NCBI RefSeq assembly: GCF_900323885.1
Contig: NZ_OOHJ01000018.1
Coordinates: forward strand, 372,001-436,000
Length of the DNA stretch: 64,000 nucleotides
Reading direction: 5' to 3'
From: [Actinomadura] parvosata subsp. kistnae
GTDB taxonomy: Bacteria > Actinomycetota > Actinomycetes > Streptosporangiales > Streptosporangiaceae
In this document: positions 41,913 through 51,467 of the stretch, piece after piece
How the letters are laid out: every line of letters starts with the position of its first letter
Numbering within the stretch: position 1 is the stretch's first letter
Notes under the pieces: generated by a model
Told to the model about the DNA's origin: nothing
The model's database searches: none
The model's input: only the letters and a program-made list of their open reading frames with translations
Position numbers and translations under genes: made by a program

Positions 41913-42910
41913 GCGCTCTCCAGCCCGGCCATCGAGGTCAGCAGCGCGTTCTGCACGAGCCGTTGGGCGGCCAGCGCGTCGTGCGCGGCCTGGGCCCGCG
42001 CGAGCGCGTCGTCGTCCAGGACGTCGAGCGCGCGGTGGATCGCCTTCAGGAAGCGGATCGCCTGCTTGGCGGCCTGCACGCTGTCCTCGCGGAAGGGGAA
42101 CTGGTCGAGCTGCCAGACGCCGTCCCAGTTGTTCCTGCGCAGGGTGTGGAAGAACTCGAACGTCTCCACCAGGTGCACCGAGCCGACCACCATGTCGTCG
42201 TCCCAGCCGCGCATGTTGTCGTTGACGTCGATCGCGAACAGCCGCCCGTGGTCGATGGCGAGCTGGGCGGCGTCGGCCGGGGTCTCCTGGCCGTAGAGGG
42301 AGTGGCCGAAGTCGAGCAGGATGCCCAGGTTCGGCAGGCCGATGCGCTCGATGCCGAGCAGCGTGCGGGCCACGCTCGGAAAGACGATCTTCACGCGGGG
42401 CTCGCGCGGCTTGTACTCGATCACGTAGTTGATCTCGGGGTGGGCCGAGCACAGCTCCTTGAGGCCGTCGAGGGCGAGCTGCCACACGTCGCGGTAGTTC
42501 ACCTGGAACGGGTAGTCCCAGCCGTCCTGGCCCGGCCACAGTTTCACGTACGAGCAGCCCAGCTCCAGCGCCACCTCGGTGGCGTCGTGCATCAACGCCA
42601 GCGCCTTCTTGCGCACCGCCGGATCCGGGTTGGTGAACGAACCCTTCACGAAGTCGCGCGTGTAGATCTCAGGCGTGACCGCGATCGCTTTGAGGTCGTT
42701 GCTCGCCAGCGCGGCCTTGACGTCGTCGAGCGTCCCGTCGAAACCCACGAACGGCCAGTTCAGGTCCACCACCGACAGCTCGCCCACGGCGCCCGCGCGG
42801 TCGATCTGCTCCAGCAGCCCGACCGGCGGCCCGTAGCCGTCGGTGGCATAACGGTCCTTGTAGGTGGCGAAATGCCAGATACCAGCACCAAAGGTGGGCA
42901 GATCAGTCAT
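41909..42910 (-). CDS. Xylose-isomerase-like TIM-barrel isomerase (probable D-apiose isomerase)
   Basis: A 333-aa AP-endonuclease-2/xylose-isomerase fold protein. Visible metal-ligand-type acidic and His positions: VIEYKPREPRVK, LGILLDFGHSLYGQE, LFAIDVNDNMRGWDDDM and WQLDQFPF. First gene of the nine-gene operon, GAGGAG eight bases before the ATG. With the FGGY kinase and split transketolase it matches the aldose-ketose step of D-apiose use. Sequence alone cannot exclude another aldose such as a tetrose or rhamnose-like sugar. Confidence 0.78.
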   Translation of the reverse strand: MTDLPTFGAGIWHFATYKDRYATDGYGPPVGLLEQIDRAGAVGELSVVDLNWPFVGFDGTLDDVKAALASNDLKAIAVTPEIYTRDFVKGSFTNPDPAVRKKALALMHDATEVALELGCSYVKLWPGQDGWDYPFQVNYRDVWQLALDGLKELCSAHPEINYVIEYKPREPRVKIVFPSVARTLLGIERIGLPNLGILLDFGHSLYGQETPADAAQLAIDHGRLFAIDVNDNMRGWDDDMVVGSVHLVETFEFFHTLRRNNWDGVWQLDQFPFREDSVQAAKQAIRFLKAIHRALDVLDDDALARAQAAHDALAAQRLVQNALLTSMAGLESA

Positions 42911-43024
42911 GTCGATCACTCCTCGCTCGTCATCCGCTTCGTCGCTCGGCGGGCAGGTCTTCAGGAGCAGGCCGGGTGGAGGCTCCTCCACCCGTCAGCG
43001 CCGGCACATCGCAGTCTCCCAGTG

Positions 43025-43052
43025 GTGCATAATTATGCGATAGTGCATAATT
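43025..43052. promoter_or_regulatory. Probable SorC operator between the sugar operon and its regulator
   Basis: GCATAATTATGC (43027-43038) is a perfect 12-bp palindrome, and its half GTGCATAATT is repeated 18 bases further on (43043-43052). The block is markedly AT-rich and about 120 bases upstream of the operon start. It also sits upstream of the divergent SorC gene, so one site could serve both. Nothing else was recognised in this 370-base gap. Confidence 0.6.
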
Positions 43053-43282
43053 TTCCGTGTCCGTAGATTGGCTGATCCGTGCATGTCTGTCAATAACTCT
43101 GAGCGACCTTCCGTGGTGAGAACCGCTTGTCCCCTGCGCGACCCGCAGCCTCGACCTGCCCGCCGCACAGAACGCGGCGCAGCGGGCCGCGCACGCCTCA
43201 GTGCGGCGTGTACGAGGAGTGACCCCGCGCGTGGACAATGTCAGGCGAGGAAACTCCGCGACGACGAAGGGGACGGGTCCTG

Positions 43283-44272
43283 ATGGCTGTCCATGCGAGC
43301 GGCGCCGGCCGGTCCGCCTCCGACGGCAGGGTGCGGCTGATCACCAAGGTCGCGCACATGTACCACGAACAGGGCATCCGCCAGGCCGACATCGCCGACG
43401 CCCTGCACATCTCCCAGACCAAGGTGTCCCGCCTGCTGAAGCGGGCCGGCGAGATCGGCATCGTCCGCACGGTGGTCATCGTCTCGCAGGGCGTGCACCT
43501 CGCCCTGGAGCAGGGCCTGGAGAGCCGGTACGGGTTACGGGAGGCCGTCGTCGTCGACGTCGAGGGCGACGAGTCGGAGATCATCGCCGGCATCGGCTCC
43601 GCCGGAGCGGCCTACCTCGAATCGACCCTGGCCGGCGGCGAACGCATCGGCATCTCCCCCTGGAGCCAGACCCTCCTGTCGGTCGCCGAGCGGCTGCACC
43701 CGCTGCGCGTGGCCGGCGCCGACCGCGTCGTCCAGCTCGCCGGCGGTGTCGGCGAAGGCGCCGTCCAGGCCAAGGCCAACCGGCTGCTGAGCCACCTCGC
43801 CGAGCTGATCGGCGCCGAGCCCGTCTATGTGCAGGCCCCCGGCCTGGTCAGCACCGCCGAGACCCGCCGCAGCCTGGTGGCCGACACCGCCATGCAGTCG
43901 ATCACCAAGGAGTGGCAGAGCCTCACCATGGCCCTCGTCGGCATCGGCAGCGTGCAGCCCTCCCCCCTGCTGCGCGACAGCGGCAACGCCATCGCCCCCG
44001 CCGACCAGGACCAGCTCATCGCCGCCCACGCGGTCGGCGACGTCTGCCAGCGCTACTTCGACGCCGCCGGCGAGCTCATCCACAGCGACCTCAACAGCCG
44101 CGTCGTCGGCATCGACCCGGAGGTCCTGCGCGCCATCCCCCGCCGCATCGGCATGGCCGGCGGCGAGCGCAAGCACGCGGCGATCCGCGCGGCGATCAGC
44201 GGCGGCTGGGTGAACGTCCTGATCACCGACGTGGCGACCGCCCGCGCGCTCCTCGACGAGGGGACGCCGTGA
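43283..44272 (+). CDS. SorC/DeoR-type sugar-binding transcriptional regulator
   Basis: A 329-aa regulator with N-terminal HTH (LITKVAHMYHEQGIRQADIADALHISQTKVSRLLKRAGEIGIV) and a C-terminal sugar-phosphate-binding domain (VVQLAGGVG, ALVGIGSVQPSPLLRDSG, GDVCQRYFD, VVGIDPEVLRAIPRRIGMAGGERKHAAIRAAI). Divergent from the apiose-like operon and the natural candidate to sense its phosphorylated intermediate. ATG at 43283 chosen for its GAAGGGGAC upstream; an in-frame ATG at 43238 would add 15 residues. Confidence 0.93.
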   Translation: MAVHASGAGRSASDGRVRLITKVAHMYHEQGIRQADIADALHISQTKVSRLLKRAGEIGIVRTVVIVSQGVHLALEQGLESRYGLREAVVVDVEGDESEIIAGIGSAGAAYLESTLAGGERIGISPWSQTLLSVAERLHPLRVAGADRVVQLAGGVGEGAVQAKANRLLSHLAELIGAEPVYVQAPGLVSTAETRRSLVADTAMQSITKEWQSLTMALVGIGSVQPSPLLRDSGNAIAPADQDQLIAAHAVGDVCQRYFDAAGELIHSDLNSRVVGIDPEVLRAIPRRIGMAGGERKHAAIRAAISGGWVNVLITDVATARALLDEGTP

Positions 44273-45343
44273 TCAGCCCCCGAACACGGCCCGGCCGATC
44301 GCCCTGGGGAGGGCGAGCGCGATGACGGCCTCCCCTACGGCGGCCACGACCAGAACCTGCTGCCAAGGCACTTCGAACGGGCCGATGGCCGATTCCGCGA
44401 AAGAGGGCGTCAGCCATGACGCGCACAAAAGGCCGAGCCCGATGCTCACGGGGACGGCCAGAATCAGCTGCACCACGATGAGCCGCCGCCGGCCCCGCAG
44501 GAGAAAGACCAGACCCGGATACACCAGCACCACACAGACCGCCACACCCCAGATGAGGGCCTTCGAATAGTCCGGCTGCGTCAGGTGATATTCCCTGTCC
44601 AAGGCTTCGGCTCGCTCATCCGGCCGCGGCGGGTTGTTGACGACCGCCCGCGACCTGACGTAGAGCCCTTTCTGGTTCAGCGCGCCTACCTGCTCCCAGC
44701 CAATGGGCTGCGGCGTGTCCACCAGCCATTGGTGCCAGCGCCCGCCGTTCTCCACCAGCCCGCTGCCGGGAAAGGAGACAGTGGGAGGGAGCCAGTGCCG
44801 TCGAATGTCCTTGGCCACCCCCACGATCTTCACCGTCTCGGCGAATCTGCTCCCGGGCTGGAATCCGCCCACAGCCGCTCGAATATCGTCATATTCACTC
44901 GCCACGACGAGAAGCTCGCCTTTGGCCGCCGGATACCTGCCGCTTTCCAGCGGATACATTCCGCGCGTCAACGGATCCTTCAGGTCCAGCTCTGCCACCA
45001 CGCCGGGCCAGTCCTGCCGGGGCCCGTTGTCGACGTTGATGGGTATCGCCCTGCTGCCCTCGGGAAACAGGCCCTCGATCTCGTCACGGGTGTAGGGCTT
45101 CCGCGTCTCGGAGTGGTCTTTCAGCGGGTACAACTCATAACCATTGCCGTCCTGCGTGACCGGCCCCGTCGCCCCGGAGTCATAGAGCAACGCATCCGCC
45201 GCACCCAGATCCCAGGAAATGCCTTCGCGCGGAGACACGTGCGCGGTCGCCTGGCCGGCGAGTATGGCGCCGAACAGGGCCATGGGCACGGCGACCAGCA
45301 TAATCGCGGTCGCCCTCTTCCACCGGCCTGGAGCTATTGTCAC
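44273..45343 (-). CDS. Membrane protein, possibly FtsX-like permease component
   Basis: A 356-aa protein: one N-terminal helix (AIMLVAVPMALFGAILAGQA), a large extracytoplasmic region with MacB/FtsX-like features (VASEYDDIRAAVGG, VKIVGVAKDIRRHWLP), and three C-terminal helices (ALIWGVAVCVVLVYPGLVFLL and onwards). This is the layout of a half-size FtsX-type permease, but no ATPase is nearby, so this is tentative. GTG at 45343 is preceded by GGAGG; longer upstream starts lack an RBS. Its stop abuts the SorC stop. Codon use is less GC-biased than its neighbours, a possible sign of separate origin. Confidence 0.6.
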   Translation of the reverse strand: MTIAPGRWKRATAIMLVAVPMALFGAILAGQATAHVSPREGISWDLGAADALLYDSGATGPVTQDGNGYELYPLKDHSETRKPYTRDEIEGLFPEGSRAIPINVDNGPRQDWPGVVAELDLKDPLTRGMYPLESGRYPAAKGELLVVASEYDDIRAAVGGFQPGSRFAETVKIVGVAKDIRRHWLPPTVSFPGSGLVENGGRWHQWLVDTPQPIGWEQVGALNQKGLYVRSRAVVNNPPRPDERAEALDREYHLTQPDYSKALIWGVAVCVVLVYPGLVFLLRGRRRLIVVQLILAVPVSIGLGLLCASWLTPSFAESAIGPFEVPWQQVLVVAAVGEAVIALALPRAIGRAVFGG

Positions 45344-45506
45344 GGCAATGCCTCCATCCGCGTCATGGCCTTGATCGGCGTGCGCGAATCGGCGGGCCCA
45401 TAACGCGCTCACATCATCGTGGATCTCCTGTCCGGCGGGAAAGTGTGCCGGGCGGTTCAGGCGCCCCTTCGTGAAGCCGGAGCGGCGGGGCGGGGCCTCG
45501 CCAGGG

Positions 45507-46409
45507 TCACGCCTTCGCGCGGATCTCCCGTTCCAGCCTCCTGAGCAGGGTGTGCTGGCGGCGTACCTGCTCGATCGAGCGGTACGGCGCCCGATCCCCT
45601 TCGTACTCGCTGGACAGGTAGCCGTCGTAGCCGTGCTCGATCAGGGTCCGGAGGATCTCGCGCCACGGGATGTGCGGGTCGTTCAGCTCGTCGTCGATGT
45701 CGAAGAACTTGGCCTGGACGAAGGCGACGTACGGCAGCACCGCCACCAGATCCTCCATGGGGACGGCGAGCGGCTTGCGCCAGCCCTCCTCGATCGCCTC
45801 CTCGCTCAGCCCGTCGTGCTTGACCGTGGTGACGGCGCGCTGGAAGATCCCCGTGTCGATCAGGATGCGGAAGCTGGACGTACCGGTGCGCTCGATGAAG
45901 GAGAGGTAGTCGTCGACGACCGGGTGCCTGATCGGGGTGGGGGCGTGGATCTCGGGGCAGATCACGATGCCCAGCTCGGCGGCCAGGTCGAGGTTGCGCT
46001 CGATGACCGGCTCCCAGATCGGGTGCGGCCGCAGGTCCGCCGACACCACGCCGACCTTGGGGCGGACGCTGGTGAAGCCGAGCGTCGAGGCCAACCGCAG
46101 GTCGCGGGCGAGCATCGCGGCGCCCTCCGCGACCGTCAGGTCACGCTCGCGCCACATGCGCGAGTCGATCCAGGAGCCGTAGTTCGTGGCCTCCAGCCCG
46201 TGGCGGGCGAGGCCGGCGTGCCAGGAGTCGATCCACCCGGTGCTCGGGGTGGGGTAGCCGGGGATGTTGCCCTCGCCGAGGATCTCGATGCCGGTGGCGC
46301 CCAGGTCGGCGATGTGGGCCATGGCGTCGTCGAGGGTGAGGACGGTGTTCATGTCGCCGGTGTAGCTGTACAGCGAGACGCCGTACCGCAGGGTCGCGGT
46401 GTCGTTCAT
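45507..46409 (-). CDS. C-glycoside deglycosidase alpha-subunit-like TIM-barrel protein
   Basis: A 300-aa sugar-phosphate-isomerase/epimerase fold protein: YGVSLYSYTGDM, GIEILGEGNIPGYP, VICPEIHAPTPI, RILIDTGIFQ, FVQAKFFDID and YDGYLSSEYEGDR supply the metal-ligand Glu/Asp/His set. In microbial C-glycoside cleavage, such an alpha subunit pairs with a small beta subunit to break the C-C bond of 3-keto C-glycosides. Here the beta-like gene precedes it with an ATGA overlap, and an oxidase gene precedes both. An alternative is an ordinary hydroxypyruvate-isomerase-like enzyme. Confidence 0.75.
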   Translation of the reverse strand: MNDTATLRYGVSLYSYTGDMNTVLTLDDAMAHIADLGATGIEILGEGNIPGYPTPSTGWIDSWHAGLARHGLEATNYGSWIDSRMWRERDLTVAEGAAMLARDLRLASTLGFTSVRPKVGVVSADLRPHPIWEPVIERNLDLAAELGIVICPEIHAPTPIRHPVVDDYLSFIERTGTSSFRILIDTGIFQRAVTTVKHDGLSEEAIEEGWRKPLAVPMEDLVAVLPYVAFVQAKFFDIDDELNDPHIPWREILRTLIEHGYDGYLSSEYEGDRAPYRSIEQVRRQHTLLRRLEREIRAKA

Positions 46410-46809
46410 GCGGTCAGCGTGACCTTTCGCTCGGCGTGGAAGAGGGAGGGCTGGAACTCCGCGGGGATGTACGGGGCGTGGATGGCGATGTCCACGGCCA
46501 CGTCGTGGACGCCGGGGCCAGGCCGCCGGGGTGCGGGACGAAGATGGTGGCCGGCTCGTCGAGCTGCCAGCGGACGCCGGTGGACGCGCGCAGCTCGGCG
46601 ATGGTGAAGGTGCGTCCCTGGAGGGTCCACAGCGGCTGTTCCGCGTCCCACTGGCGGTCGCCGACCCGGACGGCCACGCCGTCGATCAGGCTGGCCCACA
46701 CCCCTCGGTAGTTGGGCATGCGGAGAAGGAGCTGGAAGCCCGCGATGTCGCCGCCGGTGACGACGTTGCGGAAGCCGCGGCTCTGGATCAGTTCCCGTTC
46801 CAGCATCAT
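46406..46809 (-). pseudogene. C-glycoside deglycosidase beta subunit (DUF6379-like), one frameshift
   Basis: Small beta-sandwich protein of about 134 aa: MLERELIQSRGFRNVV, GFQLLLRMPNYRGVWASLIDGV, LWTLQGRTFTIAELRAST, then LDEPATIFVPHPGGLAP. At about 46515 the frame shifts; the continuation GVHDVAVDIAIHAPYIPAEFQPSLF and KVTLTA lies in the next frame and ends at an ATGA overlap with the alpha gene. One missing G in a plus-strand GGGG run explains it. It is either a recent inactivation or a sequencing error; see the frameshift finding. Confidence 0.75.
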
Positions 46810-48348
46810 GCGTCCTTTCGCTGGTTCAGCTCGGCGGCGACGCGGCGCGCCCCGCGGACGGCCAGGGCGACGGCGGTGAGGGTGGGGTTGCAGGCCGTCG
46901 GGGTGGGGATGACGCCGTTCCCGGCGACGAACAGGCCCCGGACGCCCCACACCTGGCTGGTGGGGTCGCAGACCGAGGTGCCGTCGTCGCGGACGCCCAT
47001 GCGAATGGTGCCCTGGTAGTGCAGGGACGCTCCGGGCGGGAAGACGAGCGGTTCGTCGCCGAGGGGGTGCCGAGCGCCGCGGCCGCGGCCTTGATCGACG
47101 CCTTGGCACGTTCGATGCTCGCCCTGTCCCGGTCGGTGAGGGTGTAGTGGATGCGCATGGCCGGCATGCCGTACTCGTCCGTCTCGGAGTCGGAGAACGT
47201 GACGCGGTCGCCGGGCTGGAGGTCCTTGGCGCAGAACCAGCCCAGGCCGACGATCGAGCCGGGGACGGCGTCGCCGTCGATCGGAACCGGGGAGGCGTCC
47301 AGTTGCATGACCTGCCCGTGGAACGGCTGGTCGTCGGTGAACGGCACCCAGCTCACCCCGCTCCGCGCGGTGATGGCGCCGTCCTCCGCCGGGGCGGGCG
47401 GCTCCTGCGGGGCGTCGCGGAGGCGGGCGGCGTGGACGATCTGCGGCTGGTCGTTGAGGTGGCGGCCCAGGGCGGCGGGCGGACGCCGGAGGCGTGGAGC
47501 ACCTGCGGGGTGCGCAGGCTGTCGGCGGCCACGACCGTGAACCGCGCTCCGACCACGTGCTCGTGCCCGCTCCGCAGGTCGCGCACCCGGACGCCGCGGA
47601 CCGCGCCGTCCTGGACGAGGACCCGCGTCACCAGCGACTCGTCGAGCAGCCGGAAGTTCGCGTTGCGGCGCGTCACCTCGCCGAACACGACGTCGGAGCC
47701 CGACCAGATCAGCTCGCCGGAGGCCGTGCGCCGCACGGCGAGCGGCATCGGCCGCACCCGCCGGTCCGGCGCCCGGCCGTCGTCGAACTCCTCGGCGAGC
47801 CTCTTGCGCACGAGGTCTGCCAGGGGAGCGTCCGCGAGCGCCGACGAGGTGACGGCCAGCAGCCGCTCCGCCTCGGTGAGGAGGTCGTCGAGGCCGGCCA
47901 CGAAGGGATGCGCTCCCCCCCGCCGGGACGCGGGCAGGCGCCGGTCCAGTGCGCCGCCATGCCGCCCACGTTGCTGGAGAAGGCCGCCGCGGGCAGGCCG
48001 TCCTCCCCTGGCTGCCGCCAGCCGTCCCGTAGGAGGAAGGTGCCGGGGCGCAGCAGGCGCTCCCGCGAGCCGGCGTAGCCGTCCATGGTGTCGGTGGGGG
48101 CCGTCGCGTCCTGCGGCTCGGGCCTTCTGACCGGCGCTGCGCGAGCGCGCGGGCGCGGGGGTCGCGCAGGTTCTTGACGTGCGCGCCCGGCGGGGTGGTG
48201 ACGGTGGGGCCCGCTTCGAAGAGCGCGACGGACGCGTGCGGGCCCGCTCGCTGAGCACGCGCGCGTAGGCGGCGCCCGCCGGGCCACTTCCGATGATCGC
48301 GACGTCGACGTGGTCCGGATAGACGCGCCGCGACCCGGGGTCGGTCAT
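46806..48348 (-). pseudogene. GMC-type FAD oxidoreductase (C-glycoside 3-oxidase-like), five frameshifts
   Basis: Pieced from three frames the product is about 515 aa. The N-terminus has HVDVAIIGSGPAGAAYARVLSERA (FAD motif), then ASVALFEAGPTV, HVKNLRDP, VGGMAAHWTGACPRP, a long intact middle (LIWSGSDVVFGEV to VLHASGVRPP), GRHLNDQPQIVHAARL and a C-terminal GMC block with the likely catalytic His in LHYQGTIRMG and Asn in ACNPTLTAVALAV. The family oxidises sugar C3 in glycosides before C-C cleavage. Breaks near 48240, 48120, 47906, 47474 and 47065 each need one extra G on the plus strand. Its stop overlaps the beta-subunit ATG (ATGA). Confidence 0.8.
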
Positions 48349-48567
48349 GGGTCTCCCAATCTGTCTGCGGCCGGGCGGCGCGGACGCCGCCCCGGTGAAC
48401 CGGGGAGCAAGTTACGCGCTTAAGGCACAAAAGTCCAGGGAGGTGTCACACGAGGGTTGACTTCGACGTAACGCAAAGGATCTTGCGGTTCGACCTTGAC
48501 TTATGCCCCTACGGAACACAAGATGGCCGAGCCGATGACTGGCAGACGACGATGGGTAGGCCCCCCG

Positions 48568-50009
48568 ATGCTCAGGCGACGCACCGCACCCCCTTCCGCC
48601 CACCCGGCCGGACCCTCCGACCAGCCCCGGACCGACCCGGCCGACGATCCGAGAGCCGTGCGCCTGCGTGAACGGGCCGCGTTCGCCCTGGGCGACATCG
48701 CCTCCAACCTCACGTGGACGACGATCTCCAGCTACCTGCTCTTCTTCTACACGGACGTGGCGCTGATCAGCGCGGCCACCGCGGGCACCGTGATGTTCGC
48801 CGCGCGGCTGCTCGACGCCTTCTTCGACCCACTGGTGGGCGTGCTCCTCGACCGCACCCACACCCGGCGCGGGCGCGCCCGCCCCTACCTGCTGTTCGGG
48901 CTCCGCTGCTGTCCGGCCTCACGGTGCTGACCTTCCTCACCCCGGCGGGCGGCGACGAGCCGTGGACGATCACGTACGCCACCGTCACGTTCATCCTGGT
49001 CGGCCTGGCCTACTCGATCGTCAACGTCCCCTACGGCGCGTTGCTGTCGATGGCCACCCGGGACTCCGGCACGCGGATGAAGCTCGCCGGCCTGCGCTCG
49101 TTCGGCGTGGGCATCGGCCTGATCCTCGTCTCCACCCTGACCCAGCCGCTGATCACCGCCATCGGCGGGGTACCGACCTCCAGGCTCGGGTTCGGCGTCA
49201 CGATCACGATCTTCTCGGTGGCCGGGATGCTGCTCATCTGGCTCGTCCACGCCTGGGTCAAGGAGCGGGTCGCGCTCACCCCGGCCGCCCGCGAGCGCGG
49301 GCACCTCGGCGCCTCGCTCAGGACGCTCGCCCGCAACCGGCCCTGGCTGTCGGTGTTCGCCTTCTCGATCCTGTCCTTCGCCCGGCTCGGCGTCATCACC
49401 GGCGGCGCCGTGTACTTCGCGCTCCACACGATGCGCGACCCGGCCGCCATCTCGGTCATCCTGCTGGCGTTCTCACTGTCGGCGGTCGTCGGGTCGCTGC
49501 TCACCGCGCCGATCCTGCGCGTCATCGGGCACCGGCGCGGCATCGTCCTCGGCCTGGTCGCCTACATCGCGCTCACCCTGTCGCTCGTCCCGCTGCGGGA
49601 GCAGCTCGTCGCGTTCACCGTCGTGTTCTTCGCGGCGAACCTCGTCGGCGGGCTCGGCTTCGTCGCCGCTCCCGCGCTGACGGCCGACACGGTCGAGTGG
49701 CAGGAGTGGCGCGGCGGCCGCCGCGAGGAGGGGCTGCTCTTCTCCGGCTACAGCATGAGCACCAAGGTCGGCGCCGCGCTCGGCTCGGCACTGCTCGCCT
49801 GGGGCCTGGCCGCCATCGCCTACGACCCCGCGGCGGTGACCCCGGCGGTCGCCGGCGGCATCATGTGGCTGTTCATCGCCCTGCCCGCGGGCCTGGCCGT
49901 CCTGCAGATCCTCGCGATCGCGCCGTACGACCTCCAGCGGCGGCTGCCCGCGATCAAGGCGGAGATCAGCGCGCGGCGCCACGCCGAAGATCCGGCGGCG
50001 CGGCCGTGA
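48568..50009 (+). pseudogene. MFS sugar/glycoside:cation symporter (GPH family), one frameshift
   Basis: Twelve-helix transporter of about 480 aa once the shift is repaired. The N-terminal part has LRERAAFALGDIASNLTWTTISSYLLFFYTDVAL and DRTHTRRGRARPYLLFG, typical of the glycoside-pentoside-hexuronide family; after the break near 48899 it continues APLLSGLTVLTFLTP through TADTVEWQEWRGGRREEGLLFSGYSMSTKVG to the end. Divergent from the C-glycoside genes, so it probably imports their substrate. Start unclear: ATG at 48523 or 48568, or GTG at 48658. The 200-base divergent gap holds TTGACT elements but no operator I can defend. Confidence 0.8.
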
Positions 50010-50054
50010 GAGTATGGGCATCCACCAGCCCCCTCACCGCGACAAGGACCTGCG

Positions 50055-51416
50055 ATGCCATCAGCCGCCGCGCCGAGAAGGCCCGTCGGAGCGTCGGCTG
50101 AGAGCACCCCGGTCCGCGGCGTCCCACCCAAGCCGGGCCTGACCGAGCTCCAGGGCCCGCTCACCGCGCTCGAAAGCGCGCCGCTCGCCCTGGTCATCGA
50201 CCTCGTCCGCTCAGGGCGGGCGAGAACCCGTCCCGAGCTGGTCACCGCGACCGGGCTCAGCAGGAAGATCATCACCCAGCGCGTGGAGCAGGCCATCGAC
50301 GCCGGCCTGCTCGCCGAGGACGGGCTGGCGCCCTCCTCGGGAGGCCGGCAGCCGCGCCTGCTGCGCTTCCGTGCCGACGCCGGGCACGTGTACGCCGCCC
50401 TCCTCGGGGCGTCCGAGATGACCGTGGCCGTCGCCGACCTCGACGGCCGGCTGATCGAGGACGTCCACGAGGACTGGAGTGTCGAGGACGGCCCCGACGA
50501 GACGATGGAGCACGTCCGGCGGCATTTCGACCACCTGGCCCAGAAGACGCGGCTGGGGCGGCCCTGGGCCATCGGCATCGGCGTCCCGGGGCCGGTCGAC
50601 TTCTCCACCGGGCGTCTCGTCGCGCCGCCGATCATGCCCGGATGGGACGGCTTCAGCGTCCGGTCCTGGCTGCGCGACCACTACGACGCCCCCGTCTGGG
50701 TCGACAACGACGTCAACCTCATGGCGCTCGGCGAGTGGACCCGCGGCTCCGCGCCCGACGGACGCGACATGCTGTTCATGAAGGTCGGCACCGGGGTGGG
50801 CGCCGGCCTGGTGGTGCGGGGGCGGCTGCTGCGCGGGCAGCGCGGCGCGGCGGGAGACATCGGGCACACGCACATCACCGACGACCCGGCGAAGGTCTGC
50901 CGGTGCGGCAAGACCGGCTGTCTCGAAGCCGTCGCCAGCGGATGGGCCCTGCTGATCGAAGCGACGGAACGGGCCGCCGAGAGCCCCGCCTTCAGCGCGG
51001 CGATCCGGCGGCGCGGCCACCTGACCCTCGCGGACGTCGGCGCCGCCGTCGTGGCCGCCGACGACCTCGCGCGCGAGCTCGTCGGCCGCGCCGCGCGCAC
51101 CATCGCCACCGTGGCGGCCAACCTGGTGAACTTCTGCAACCCCGGCGCGCTCGTGCTCGGCGGCGGCGTCCTACGCACCGGCGGCTACTTCCTCGACGTG
51201 TTCCGCGAGGTCATCCTGCGGCGCGTCACCGACCTGGCCGGGCAGGGCCTGGAGGTCAGGGCCGCGTCGATGGACCACATGGAGGGCGTCACGGGCGCGG
51301 CGCTGCTCGCCGTCGAGCACCTCTTCAACCCCGCGACGCTTCCCCGATGGGTCGAGGACGGCTCACCCCTCGGCCACGCCGCCGACCTGCAGCGGCTGTC
51401 GAACGCCTTCTCCTGA
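50055..51416 (+). CDS. ROK-family transcriptional regulator
   Basis: A 453-aa sugar-responsive regulator. N-terminal winged helix: SGRARTRPELVTATGLSRKIITQRVEQAIDAGLL. ROK domain: IGIGVPGPVDFSTG, WVDNDVNLMALGEW, MKVGTGVGAGLV and zinc motif GHTHI-x10-CRCGKTGCLEAV. Lies 45 bases after the symporter gene in the same direction; probably controls the C-glycoside uptake and cleavage genes. Confidence 0.93.
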   Translation: MPSAAAPRRPVGASAESTPVRGVPPKPGLTELQGPLTALESAPLALVIDLVRSGRARTRPELVTATGLSRKIITQRVEQAIDAGLLAEDGLAPSSGGRQPRLLRFRADAGHVYAALLGASEMTVAVADLDGRLIEDVHEDWSVEDGPDETMEHVRRHFDHLAQKTRLGRPWAIGIGVPGPVDFSTGRLVAPPIMPGWDGFSVRSWLRDHYDAPVWVDNDVNLMALGEWTRGSAPDGRDMLFMKVGTGVGAGLVVRGRLLRGQRGAAGDIGHTHITDDPAKVCRCGKTGCLEAVASGWALLIEATERAAESPAFSAAIRRRGHLTLADVGAAVVAADDLARELVGRAARTIATVAANLVNFCNPGALVLGGGVLRTGGYFLDVFREVILRRVTDLAGQGLEVRAASMDHMEGVTGAALLAVEHLFNPATLPRWVEDGSPLGHAADLQRLSNAFS

Positions 51417-51467
51417 CCGACGCGGCGCCGGGAAAGCGGGGCCCGGCATCCGCCACAATGAGAAGCG

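Noticed and set aside
38562..42910. Erythritol or threitol catabolic operon
   Set aside because: The expected polyol dehydrogenases are absent and a split transketolase is present, which fits the apiose route better; the alternative is not fully excluded.
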